Source: Bacillota bacterium (GTDB lineage: Bacteria > Bacillota > Sulfobacillia > Sulfobacillales > Sulfobacillaceae). From it: a stretch of 64,000 bases of DNA. The translations under genes were made by a program, and so were the position numbers. Location: contig JAIMBD010000001.1 in assembly GCA_023511625.1 (NCBI GenBank), forward strand, positions 124,001 through 188,000, read 5' to 3'. Positions within the stretch are counted from its first letter, which is position 1; every line of letters starts with the position of its first letter. Below the pieces are notes generated by a model. It worked only from the letters and a program-made list of their open reading frames with translations, was not told where the DNA came from and did not search any database. This document shows, piece by piece, positions 28,785-36,692 of the stretch.

Positions 28785-30041
28785 GTGAACCGACGTCAGC
28801 GCATGATGTGGGGCACTGGGCTATTCGGCATGGGGGTCGTCATAGCCGCCTGTGGGGGGCGTCCGACTGCTGCCAGGCCCACTCCCCCCTCCCCGCGCTC
28901 GTTCAGCCGAGCGAGCGCGCACAGTAGCGGCACCGGGGCGCTGGCGCACGCTCCCGGCGCGTCTTCGGCTCGCCCGTCAGGTGGCCCAACGCCGCCCCAG
29001 GCGCCGCTGGCCCTCGTCAGTCTGACGATGGTGACCCCCCAGCTCGGCTGGGCACTGACCCAGGGCGGGGTGTACCGCACGCAGGACGGGGGGCGCCGGT
29101 GGGACAATGTGACGCCAAAAGGATACCCCGGACTCCCCGGGGCGGGCCCGCTGGATGCGCGCGGTGCCTACCCCGGTGCCCAATTTCCGAGTTCCCAGGA
29201 GGCCGTGGTGGCGGTCCCCCAAACTCAAGGCAGCAGTACCGTGGTGGTATGGGCCACCCAAAATGGGGGATCCTCCTGGTTCCGCGTGAACCTTCCCCAT
29301 GCCGGCACACCCGTCCTCGCCCTGAGCATGCCGGATCCCCGGCACGGCTGGCTGGAGACGCTGCTCGGCGGCGCTGCCGGGAGCGAGGCCGTCCGTATTT
29401 ATCAGACCCAAGACGCGGGCAAGACTTGGACGCTGGTCGGAGGCGCCGGCCTCAACCGCGCCGGCCCCGGCACCTTGCCGTTCGGCGGGGACAAAATCGG
29501 CTTGGCGTTTGGGAGCCCTGCCCACGGCGTGGCAGTCGGGGAGCAAGCGGCACCGGGCGCGTGGGTGTATGACACCCAAGATGGCGGCCGGACGTGGCAG
29601 CCCGCCGTCGTGCCCCCCGCAAGCGGCGCCCCAAGCCTCGTGACATGTGCCATCCCCCAGTTCTTCGGCCCCGCCCAGGCGGTGATGGCCGCCTATCTGA
29701 CGCCGGTTTCGGGCGGGACTCCCCACACGGTGGTCTACCGGACGACCGACGGAGGCGCCCACTGGATGCCGGGCGCGGCGCTCCCCGGGCGGGCGACTGC
29801 CGTCGACTTTATCTCGCCCACGGTGGGATGGGCATTGGACGGCCAGCTCTACCACACCGTGAACGGCGGCGTCACCTGGACCGCTGTCCCGACCAACGTA
29901 CAGCCCGGGGGATCGCTGGATTTTGTGAGTGCCACGATGGGCTGGCGGTATCCGGCGGTCGGTGAGCCCGGCGGGTTCCAGACGACGGAAAACGGCGGGC
30001 AGACTTGGCAGCCGTGGGCACCGTACGGGATCACCCCGTGA
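28785..30041 (+). CDS. Lipoprotein with YCF48/Asp-box beta-propeller
   Basis: A 418-residue predicted lipoprotein; the lipobox IAAC gives Cys23. A Ser/Pro/Ala-rich linker (about 25-75) leads to a propeller with blades marked by QDGGRRWDNV, QNGGSSWFRV, QDAGKTWTLV, QDGGRTWQPA, TDGGAHWMPG, VNGGVTWTAV and ENGGQTWQPW. Repeats containing GWAL and HGWLE fit the YCF48 pattern. The role is probably extracytoplasmic binding or assembly. GTG start after GGGAGGTGG. Probably paralogous to the preceding gene and co-transcribed with it (78-bp gap). Confidence 0.75.
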   Translation: MNRRQRMMWGTGLFGMGVVIAACGGRPTAARPTPPSPRSFSRASAHSSGTGALAHAPGASSARPSGGPTPPQAPLALVSLTMVTPQLGWALTQGGVYRTQDGGRRWDNVTPKGYPGLPGAGPLDARGAYPGAQFPSSQEAVVAVPQTQGSSTVVVWATQNGGSSWFRVNLPHAGTPVLALSMPDPRHGWLETLLGGAAGSEAVRIYQTQDAGKTWTLVGGAGLNRAGPGTLPFGGDKIGLAFGSPAHGVAVGEQAAPGAWVYDTQDGGRTWQPAVVPPASGAPSLVTCAIPQFFGPAQAVMAAYLTPVSGGTPHTVVYRTTDGGAHWMPGAALPGRATAVDFISPTVGWALDGQLYHTVNGGVTWTAVPTNVQPGGSLDFVSATMGWRYPAVGEPGGFQTTENGGQTWQPWAPYGITP

Positions 30042-30443
30042 CCACCGCGCGGGCGACAACGGCTTTCTCAGGTCCCCGCGGGCGGGCCGTTCTCGGGATC
30101 CGCCGGCCATGCCGCGGGCGGCTAAGGAGAGCACGCCGCCACCTTGATCGATTCGGCCGGGGGTCTGGGCGATCCGGTAGCCGGACTTGGAGCCGCCCCC
30201 TTTCGGCCTCCCCTAGCTCCCGGCGTCTGGTTCTGGAGCCGGGCTCTGGGCCGCGTGCCGTTGGCTTTGCCACGGCTTGAAAACGCCGAAGAAACCGCGC
30301 GCCTGCCATTAATGGCTCGAGGAACCCCAACATAATCGGGAGGGTTTAGCAATTTAGCAAAGGTACAGGGGCAAAGGCAGGCACTCCCGCAACGGGGCCA
30401 GATCCTTGTGGAGCACGGCGCCCCCTGGTATAATGACTGCGTT
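30042..30443. other. Spacer with tRNA-Thr promoter
   Basis: No gene is visible in about 400 bases. The right end has TTGTGG (30406-30411), 17 bases and TATAAT (30429-30434), a good promoter for the tRNA gene. An A/T-richer stretch, AGCAATTTAGCAAAGG, lies near 30348-30363. Confidence 0.6.
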
Positions 30444-30519
30444 GCTAGCGTAGCTCAGTTGGCAGAGCAGCGGTTTCGTAAACCGCAGGTCGTGGGTTCG
30501 AGCCCCACCGCTAGCTCCA
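30444..30519 (+). tRNA. tRNA-Thr (anticodon CGT)
   Basis: 76 bases with encoded CCA. The acceptor arms GCTAGCG/CGCTAGC pair fully. The anticodon stem GCGGT/ACCGC encloses TTCGTAA, giving anticodon CGT for the threonine codon ACG. The T arm GTGGG-TTCGAGC-CCCAC is standard. A run of six T follows at 30522-30527 without a separate hairpin. Confidence 0.96.
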
Positions 30520-30656
30520 GTTTTTTGTTTCCCTGCCTTCTCCCGACCAAACCCATGACGCCTTCGCCTTGCCTTGACACTGGCTGAATTCCAAGCGAAG
30601 ATGAATTTGCGAGAAGCGTCAGGCAAAGCACCGGTCTCCGTGCAGGGGGGAGAGCC

Positions 30657-32033
30657 ATGGGGAGCCTTAACGTGGCGGAGTGGATAGAGGCGCGGCCCAT
30701 CAGCACCTGGCAGTTATGGGTGTTTTTCCTCTGCGGTTTGACTGCGATCATGGACGGGATCGACCTCAATGCGCTGGCGTACGCGGCTCCGGTGGTGGTG
30801 CGCACCATGCACGTGGCGCCGGCGGCTCTGGCCCCAGCCCTTTCGGCATCGCTGTTCGGGCTGATGGTGGGCGCCCTCATCGGTTCGCCGCTTGCGGACC
30901 GTATCGGGCGCAAGATGGTGGTCGTGTTGTCTGTCTTAAGTTTTGGGGTGTTTTCCCTGTTCGTGGCCACAGCCACCTCGGTGCCGCAACTGGTGTTATG
31001 GCGGTTTTTGTCAGGGCTTGGCCTCGGTGGCTCCATGCCCAACGTCATCGCGATGGCCAACGAATATGCGCCCCGTCGCGCCCAGAAGGCCGCCGTCAGC
31101 ATCATGTTTATCGGCGTTCCCTTGGGCGGTTCGCTGGCCGCCTTAATTGCGGCCCATCTGTTGCCGGCGCGCGGGTGGCCGCCCTTGTTCATCGACGTGT
31201 TGGGGTTGCCGGCGATCGGGGTGGCAGTGGTGGACTTCCTGTGGCTACCGGAATCCATCCGGTACCTGGTGGTGCAGCAAAAACCCGCGCCGCAAATCCT
31301 CCAGATCCTGCGGCGCATCGATTCCCGTGCGGCCCTCGATCCAGAGACGCGCTTCTTTTTACCGGAGGCGACGAGCCGGGCGTTTCCGGTGTCGCGGTTG
31401 TTTGTCGGCGCCAACGCGCGCAACACGCCGCTGTTGTGGGTCATGTTCTTCATGAATCTAGCCATCGTCTACTTCTTAGGGAATTGGTTGCCCACCATTC
31501 TGCACGCCTCTGGGCTTTCGCTGGCCACAGCCATCTACGCCTCCCAGATGGAAACTGCGGGCGGCGTGTTGGGAGGACTCGTCATGGGCGCCTGGTTGCT
31601 ACAGCGCATGACCAACCAGAAGCGCTTGGTGGTCGGCATCTTTTCGGCCACAACCTTATCTCTGTTGCTCCTGGGCCTTCTTCCCAAGAGCCCTGCCGCG
31701 CTCTTTGTGTTGCTTTTTGTCAACGGATTTTTCGTCCTGGGCACCCAGTTTGTCATCAACGCTCTCGCGGCTGCCCTGTACGTCACGGCCGCCCGTTCCA
31801 CCGGCGTGGGCTGGGCCTTGGGTTGGGGCCGATTGGGCTCCATCCTCTCGCCCTTGGTGGGCGGGATTTTGGTGGCGGACCACGCCGGGTTGCCCACCGT
31901 GTTTGGCGTGGCTGCCGTCAGCGCGCTGTTGGGCGGCGTGGCGGGGGTGTTGCTGCGCGCTCGCTCCGGAGGGGCGCTCGGCGCCGACGAAGAACCGGGC
32001 GCTGGCATGGAACCTGTAGCGAACGCGCCCTGA
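30657..32033 (+). CDS. MFS transporter, aromatic acid:proton symporter-like (AAHS family)
   Basis: A 458-residue, 12-span major facilitator. The first helix carries DGIDLNALAYAAP, close to the DGxDxxxxGxxxP signature of the aromatic acid:H+ symporters (BenK/PcaK). The loop 2-3 motif appears as GSPLADRIGRKM. The substrate is probably an organic acid, but this is inference. ATG after GGGGGGAGAGCC. Followed 19 bases later by an alpha/beta hydrolase, probably an operon. Confidence 0.82.
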   Translation: MGSLNVAEWIEARPISTWQLWVFFLCGLTAIMDGIDLNALAYAAPVVVRTMHVAPAALAPALSASLFGLMVGALIGSPLADRIGRKMVVVLSVLSFGVFSLFVATATSVPQLVLWRFLSGLGLGGSMPNVIAMANEYAPRRAQKAAVSIMFIGVPLGGSLAALIAAHLLPARGWPPLFIDVLGLPAIGVAVVDFLWLPESIRYLVVQQKPAPQILQILRRIDSRAALDPETRFFLPEATSRAFPVSRLFVGANARNTPLLWVMFFMNLAIVYFLGNWLPTILHASGLSLATAIYASQMETAGGVLGGLVMGAWLLQRMTNQKRLVVGIFSATTLSLLLLGLLPKSPAALFVLLFVNGFFVLGTQFVINALAAALYVTAARSTGVGWALGWGRLGSILSPLVGGILVADHAGLPTVFGVAAVSALLGGVAGVLLRARSGGALGADEEPGAGMEPVANAP

Positions 32034-32052
32034 TTCCCAGCAGGGGGAGACT

Positions 32053-32910
32053 ATGGAAACGAGATGGCAGGCTGTTGAACTCGTGACCGTCACGGCCGAC
32101 GATGGAACCGTCCTCCATGGCGCCTTATTCGAGCCCGAGGCCAAACAGCGGGGCACGCCGGCTCTGCTTTTGACCGGGGGAACCGGTGCCGAATTCTACA
32201 GCGGCTTTTTGCCTCGTCTTGCTGCGCACCTTGCCGAGGCCGGGTATCCGGTGCTGGTCTTCAATCGGCGGGATCACGGGGCGGAGTTTGGATTCCACGG
32301 ATTTCGAGAGGCGGTGGACGACCTCGCGCTAGGGGTGGAGGCCCTGGCCGAGCGCGGGGTCGACCAGGTCGTCCTGGCGGGCCACAGTTATGGCACCCTT
32401 TGTGCGGCGCACTACGCGGTCCGGCACCGAGATCCCCGCGTGGTCGGCGAGATTTGGTATGCCCCCCTCCGCGACTTGCGCGAGGCCACGGTCCGGGTTC
32501 TAGGAAGCCTTGAGCGATATCGCGAATGGTGCCGCCAAGCGGAAGCGGCAGTGGCTCGGGGACAGGGTGAGGCGTTGGTGGTCTTGCCGGCCATCAGCCC
32601 CTTCGGCCGCCCGTTGCTTCACCAACAGGCGGTTTTTTTGGATAAGCGAGGGCCGGGAACTGCCGCCGTCATGCCGGGGCATACCGATACGCTGGGCGGG
32701 TTGCCGGTGCTGGTCGTGCGGCATGGGGACGACTTTGCGGAAGGGGCGCTGTTGCCGGGAGAGTTGGCGGGCTCCGTCACCTATCACCTCCTTCCTCCGG
32801 CTCATCCGCGGCTTCCCCCGGCCGTGGCCCACGGGTTCCTGGGGCTTGAGCGCGAGGTGGCGCGCATCACCGTGGGCTGGTTAAAGGATCGGGGCGCCCG
32901 CGCCGTTTGA
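32053..32910 (+). CDS. Alpha/beta hydrolase
   Basis: A 285-residue alpha/beta-fold hydrolase. The nucleophile elbow is GHSYG with Ser112; the preceding strand FNRRDHG and the oxyanion-region TGGTGAE fit the fold. The late histidine may be the one in AHGFLG. The substrate is unknown. The tight spacing after the MFS gene suggests that it processes what the carrier imports. ATG after GGGGGAG. Confidence 0.72.
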   Translation: METRWQAVELVTVTADDGTVLHGALFEPEAKQRGTPALLLTGGTGAEFYSGFLPRLAAHLAEAGYPVLVFNRRDHGAEFGFHGFREAVDDLALGVEALAERGVDQVVLAGHSYGTLCAAHYAVRHRDPRVVGEIWYAPLRDLREATVRVLGSLERYREWCRQAEAAVARGQGEALVVLPAISPFGRPLLHQQAVFLDKRGPGTAAVMPGHTDTLGGLPVLVVRHGDDFAEGALLPGELAGSVTYHLLPPAHPRLPPAVAHGFLGLEREVARITVGWLKDRGARAV

Positions 32911-33213
32911 CCACCCTCCTCAAACGCCGTGGCCCCACGACATTCCCTACATGTCCAGGAGGGCGGTCGGCTTTGGGCAGGATGGGCCTTCTTGGCGAAG
33001 CAGGCTTTGGGGCTTTTGCGCCAGAGGCGACGCGGGTCCATCCGTGTGGTGGTATGCTAAAATAGCGCTGACGGAGGGACCGTGCTGAAGGGTCGAGAAG
33101 GACCCTTCGGGGTGCCAGGACGTGCCGCATGCCTCACTTCCAGTACCTGGCCGGCGCCACGTCGTTCCAAGTGGGATTCCCAACTGAGGAGAGAGGAGAA
33201 CAACCGCGCCATC
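32911..33213 (+). other. Spacer with extended -10 promoter and structured leader
   Basis: The sequence TG-C-TAAAAT (-10 at 33058-33063) is an extended -10 box. It is followed by a leader of about 145 bases. The first hairpin has perfect 8-bp arms, GAAGGGTC (33087-33094) and GACCCTTC (33101-33108), with loop GAGAAG. Downstream, CCAGG and CCTGG, and GTGGGATTCCCAAC, could form further stems. No T tract follows the first hairpin, so it is not a simple terminator. No known riboswitch consensus is recognised. Confidence 0.45.
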
Positions 33214-33468
33214 ATGATTGCCGACCTGATTCAGGCCTGGCGGACGACCGGCGACAGCGAGCGCATCGCTGCCGACGCCGAGGCAGGTTCGCCCCTGGCG
33301 CAAGCGGTCCTGGAGGCATACGATCGCTTTGTCGCTGAGCCATCTCCCGAGGCTGCCGACCTTCTGCGGGAGGCCTACCGTGCTTGGCAGAGCGCCCGTC
33401 CACCGGCGACGCCGAAGCCTCCGCGCTTCGATCCCCTAGAGCGACTGCGGCGACTGGCCCGCTCGTGA
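33214..33468 (+). CDS. Small hypothetical protein
   Basis: An 84-residue, helical, acidic-then-basic protein (MIADLIQAWRTTGDSERI..., ending LERLRRLARS). I do not recognise it. The ATG follows GAGGAGA by about 14 bases, a long spacing; in-frame sequence upstream overlaps the structured leader and does not look coding. Converges with the hxlR-type gene, whose stop is 5 bases away. Confidence 0.5.
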   Translation: MIADLIQAWRTTGDSERIAADAEAGSPLAQAVLEAYDRFVAEPSPEAADLLREAYRAWQSARPPATPKPPRFDPLERLRRLARS

Positions 33469-33472
33469 TCGC

Positions 33473-33823
33473 TTATCGGCCCTCGGCGGAAACAGAGGGC
33501 TCGGGCGCCGGCGGGATGATCCACCGGTCGGCCCACTGATGCACGGCTGCCAAGACGGGAGCCAAGTCCTTTCCTTTGTCAGAGAGTTCGTAGACGATCC
33601 GCACCGGGATTTCGGGAAAGACCCGACGGATGACGATCCCCTCGGCTTCGAGCTCCCGTAGCCGCTCTGCCAACATCCGGTCGCTGACAGAAGGAATGGC
33701 CTGGGCGATCTCGCTGAAACGGGCGGCGCCGTTGAGCAGGACCTCGACGATGAGACCGGTCCAGCGCTTGCCCAAAATGGCCATGGCCGCTTCGAATTTG
33801 GGACACAACGCCCACTTCTCCAC
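33473..33823 (-). CDS. HxlR family transcriptional regulator
   Basis: A 116-residue winged-helix regulator. The N-terminus MEKWALCPKFEAAMAILGKRWTGLIV is the HxlR signature with conserved Cys7; RMLAERLRELEAEGIV is the recognition segment and the C-terminus has the YELSDKG wing motif. HxlR proteins respond to electrophiles, oxidants or aromatic compounds, often through that cysteine. GTG start after AGGGGGG. Divergent from the enoyl-CoA hydratase-like gene, which it may control. Confidence 0.9.
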   Translation of the reverse strand: MEKWALCPKFEAAMAILGKRWTGLIVEVLLNGAARFSEIAQAIPSVSDRMLAERLRELEAEGIVIRRVFPEIPVRIVYELSDKGKDLAPVLAAVHQWADRWIIPPAPEPSVSAEGR

Positions 33824-33848
33824 TCGTGCCCGCCCCCCTACCGATCTA

Positions 33849-33864
33849 TTTTAGTATACTCGAG
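33849..33864. promoter_or_regulatory. Candidate operator/promoter in the hxlR divergent spacer
   Basis: The palindrome AGTATACT lies at 33853-33860 within TTTTAGTATACTCGAG. HxlR-type regulators commonly bind GTATAC-like palindromes. It lies between two divergent starts and also resembles a -10 box. Confidence 0.4.
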
Positions 33865-33942
33865 CCAAAAGGGAGAAAAACGCCCGAACCCACGGCTGCT
33901 TGGCCTTGGAGGCGAATGCGGGCAAAAGGAGCGTTTCGGGGC

Positions 33943-34713
33943 ATGCCGGTGTTGGAGGAGGAACGCGACGACGGGATCCTGCTTTTGGCCCTGAATCGGC
34001 CGGAAGCGTTAAATGCGCTCAACGACGAACTCTTGGAGGCGTTGCTGGACGGCGTTGGCCGCGCCGCGCACGACAACCGCGTGCGGGCGGTGGTGCTAAC
34101 TGGGCGCGGGCGGGGATTTTGCGCCGGCCAGGACCTGAAGGAATATCAACCCGACCGCGATGTCGGGGAGCATCTGAAAACCCGGTATCTTCCCTTGATC
34201 CGGGCGGTGGTGGAGTGCCCGAAACCCACCGTGGCCATGGTCAATGGCGTCGCGGCCGGAGCAGGGATGTCCTTGATGTTGGCCTGCGACCTCAAGGTGG
34301 CGGCCACCACCGCCACTCTGGTACAGTCCTTTGTCCGCATCGGCCTAGTGCCCGACTCCGGGTCGAGCTACTTTCTGACGCGCCTGGTGGGCCCGAGTCG
34401 GGCGCTCGAGATGGCTCTGCTGGGCGACCCCATCGATGCCTCCACGGCGTACCAGTGGGGCCTGGTGAACCGAGTAGTGGAGCCGGAGATCCTGCGCGAG
34501 GCGACCTGGGAGTGGGCTCGGCGTCTGGCCGAGGGACCGCCGCTGGCGCAGGGATGGATCAAACGCGCCATTCGCGCGGCGGCCCACTCGACTCTGGAGG
34601 AGGCCATGGAGCGCGAGGTGGCGTTTCAGGTCCAAGCGGCGGCGAGCCAGGACCATCGCCGAGGACTTGAGGCGTTCCGCGAGCGGCGGGCGCCGCGTTT
34701 CGACGGGCGCTGA
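33943..34713 (+). CDS. Enoyl-CoA hydratase/isomerase family protein, PaaG-like
   Basis: A 256-residue crotonase-fold enzyme. Motifs: NRPEALNALN, the oxyanion-hole segment GRGFCAGQDLKEY, VNGVAAGAGMSL, and GLVPDSGSSYFLTRLVG. The aspartate in PDSG, rather than glutamate, is typical of PaaG-type isomerases of phenylacetate degradation (ring-epoxide to oxepin isomerisation). Other paa genes are not in the window, so the exact substrate is open. The ATG at 33943 lies 11 bases after AAGGAG; an upstream in-frame ATG at 33916 is possible. Confidence 0.82.
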   Translation: MPVLEEERDDGILLLALNRPEALNALNDELLEALLDGVGRAAHDNRVRAVVLTGRGRGFCAGQDLKEYQPDRDVGEHLKTRYLPLIRAVVECPKPTVAMVNGVAAGAGMSLMLACDLKVAATTATLVQSFVRIGLVPDSGSSYFLTRLVGPSRALEMALLGDPIDASTAYQWGLVNRVVEPEILREATWEWARRLAEGPPLAQGWIKRAIRAAAHSTLEEAMEREVAFQVQAAASQDHRRGLEAFRERRAPRFDGR

Positions 34714-34739
34714 CGGCAGGTCGCAGGCCACGCCTTGGG

Positions 34740-35702
34740 TCAAGCGGGTTCGTACCGCCCGTCCCGCCACCGCAAGAGGCCGTGGTGGCGCAGGTGTTCG
34801 AGATGAGCTAGCGTTTCGTCCAGGGCTAGTTGCAGGTGCGTCGCGGTCAGGCGCGGGCCAAATAGGGCCTGCAGTACGGCGTATGCCGGTGCGCCGGTGC
34901 CCACGGCCTGCCGCACGGCCTCGAGGCGCTGGCGGTGGTGGGCCTCCAAGGCCTCGATGCGCGGACTGAGGGCCGCGAGAGGGTCTTCGTGGGCCGGCCA
35001 CGTCCATTGCACCGGCAGCGCCGCCAAGGCCGGAAGTGCCTTAAGATACGCCCCCAGCGGATCGGCCAGTCCTCCCGGGCGATACCCGATGTTGGGCGTG
35101 ACGCGGGAGAGGATTTGGTCTCCGGCGAAGAGGATCTGGCTTGCTGGATGGTAGGCCACCAGGTTCCCATCGGTATGGCCGGGCTGGGCCAGGATGACCA
35201 CGCGGTTGGCCCCGTGTCCAAAGGCATCTCCATGCTGGAGGATGAGCCAACGGCTGGGCAGGTGCACCGTAAGGCGTAGCCGCTCGGCGCGCCGCCGGAT
35301 GCGGGCGAGGTCGATGTCTGGCACTCCGTGCTGGCGATAGTGGGCCAAAAGGGTCTCCCATCCCTGCCAGGACCTGAACAACGCCTCAGACCACGCCGCG
35401 TCCGCTGGCAAGAGCGCCACGGGAGCCTGCCAACGTTCTTCGGCCCAACGCGCCAACCCGACGTGCTCCCAGTGGGCGTGCGTGACCACGGCGACCCGCA
35501 CCCGGCCGGGTCTGAGACCGAGCCGGCGCTCCGCCGCCATCCAGGCCCGACGGGCTCCGGGAAGGTCCGGGCCGAGGTCGATCAACACCCACCCCTCGTC
35601 GGTGTCGACGGCGTAGGCGCTCAACCGGCGCAGGGAAAACGGCACCGGCACCGGCACTTCGTACACGCCGGGAGCGATTCGACGCGGGCCCTCGGTTGCC
35701 AT
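34740..35702 (-). CDS. MBL-fold metallo-hydrolase
   Basis: A 320-residue metallo-beta-lactamase-fold protein. The metal motif near residue 77 reads THAHWEHVG, with glutamate in place of the usual aspartate of HxHxDH. The third and fourth ligands fit PGHTDGN and GDQIL. The C-terminal half (PAHEDPLAAL, then a helical tail) resembles LACTB2/glyoxalase II-like hydrolases with a winged C-terminal region (HHGLLRWRDG). The ATG at 35702 follows GGAGGAACCG; a longer frame upstream has no support. Confidence 0.82.
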   Translation of the reverse strand: MATEGPRRIAPGVYEVPVPVPFSLRRLSAYAVDTDEGWVLIDLGPDLPGARRAWMAAERRLGLRPGRVRVAVVTHAHWEHVGLARWAEERWQAPVALLPADAAWSEALFRSWQGWETLLAHYRQHGVPDIDLARIRRRAERLRLTVHLPSRWLILQHGDAFGHGANRVVILAQPGHTDGNLVAYHPASQILFAGDQILSRVTPNIGYRPGGLADPLGAYLKALPALAALPVQWTWPAHEDPLAALSPRIEALEAHHRQRLEAVRQAVGTGAPAYAVLQALFGPRLTATHLQLALDETLAHLEHLRHHGLLRWRDGRYEPA

Positions 35703-36059
35703 CGGTTCCTCCTTGCCGTTCTCGAACCGGCGACAGGGTCTTCTGGTTCCACTATACCAAAACCCTGTAGGCGGCTGCTGTTGGCGGAACATGCGGCGCT
35801 CGGCGTCCGAGTGGCGCAACAGCCGGGGCTTCCCCGCGCGGCGTCCTGCCGCCTCCGGCCTGCGGTGGACTGGCCATGGCGGGAGGACTGGGTTCGCGTG
35901 GCCGGTGTGGGGCCGTCACGCGCTAGACCCTCTAGACGTTGGCTATCGCGCCGGATGGCAAGGGGCTCCCGGTGGGGCGGGATCTCCCATGGGCATGCAG
36001 GGACGAAAGGCGCCTCCTTGTCGTGCGGCTCGCAGCCAGCCGTCCCCGGGGATCCAGCT
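35703..36059. other. Non-coding spacer
   Basis: About 357 bases between the MBL gene start and the HEPN gene end. The minus-strand sequence GAACCAGAAG...TATAGTGG near 35748-35760 may hold the MBL promoter (a TATAGT -10 like sequence). Open frames here have no recognisable content. I looked for a nucleotidyltransferase (MNT) antitoxin signature and saw none. Confidence 0.4.
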
Positions 36060-36509
36060 TCATGCATCCACGTTGCGATCTACGTCCACCTCATGGGCTG
36101 TGGCGCGTCCTCCAACGTTCGCCTGGCACGTGCGCAAGACCCGATCGGTGGCGGCCACGGCGTCTTTGCCGTTCTGGGCGGTCAAGGTCCTCGCCGGCCC
36201 CACGCCCAACGACACCGTCGGATAGCGGGTCGCGAGGTAAAAAGTGTCCAACAGCGCCGCGACGTCTCGGTGGGCGGTTAAATCGGCGTACCGGGAGCGC
36301 AGACCGTGGAGTAACCCGGCCACCGAATGCATGCGGGGCACCTCCTAGCCGTTGACGGCGTACACGGCGTTGAGGGCCTTGCCGGCGCTTTGCCGGGCGC
36401 AGCAGCAACTTACGTACGGGCGCGGGGCGGCCAGTTCTTTCGCGGTCTCGGAATCTTCCTGGGCCTGACCCAGCCACAGGGCGGCCTTGTCTAGAAAATC
36501 TTCGCTCAC
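36060..36509 (-). pseudogene. HEPN domain protein interrupted by an in-frame TAG
   Basis: The minus-strand frame from the GTG at 36509 gives a HEPN N-half (FLDKAALWLGQAQEDSETAKE, then CCARQSAGKALNAVYAVNG). It stops at TAG (36347-36345) and resumes in the same frame with EVPRMHSVAGLLHGLRSRY and LLDTFYLATRYP, the HEPN C-half, ending at 36060. The joined product would be about 149 residues, normal for HEPN. AGGAGG (36346-36341) overlaps the stop and lies 8 bases before an in-frame ATG at 36332, so re-initiation to make a 90-residue second part is also possible. HEPN proteins are often RNases or toxins paired with MNT partners; none is seen here. Confidence 0.75.
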
Positions 36510-36692
36510 AACCTCACGCCTTCTTCCAAAATCCGGCGGGGGAAGGCGCTGGGCCCGACCCTTTTGCAGCACACTGGCCGGGATGACCACGGGGTCGATG
36601 GGCGCGAACCTGGCCGCCGAGGCGCCGGGGGAGGAAGGCGGTCAGCCTGGCTCCGGACTGGGGGCGGCTTGGCGCCCCGCTCGACGTCCCCG

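Noticed and set aside
35703-36692. MNT nucleotidyltransferase antitoxin partner for the HEPN gene
   Set aside because: No GSxARG...DxD-type motif was found in any frame around the HEPN gene.
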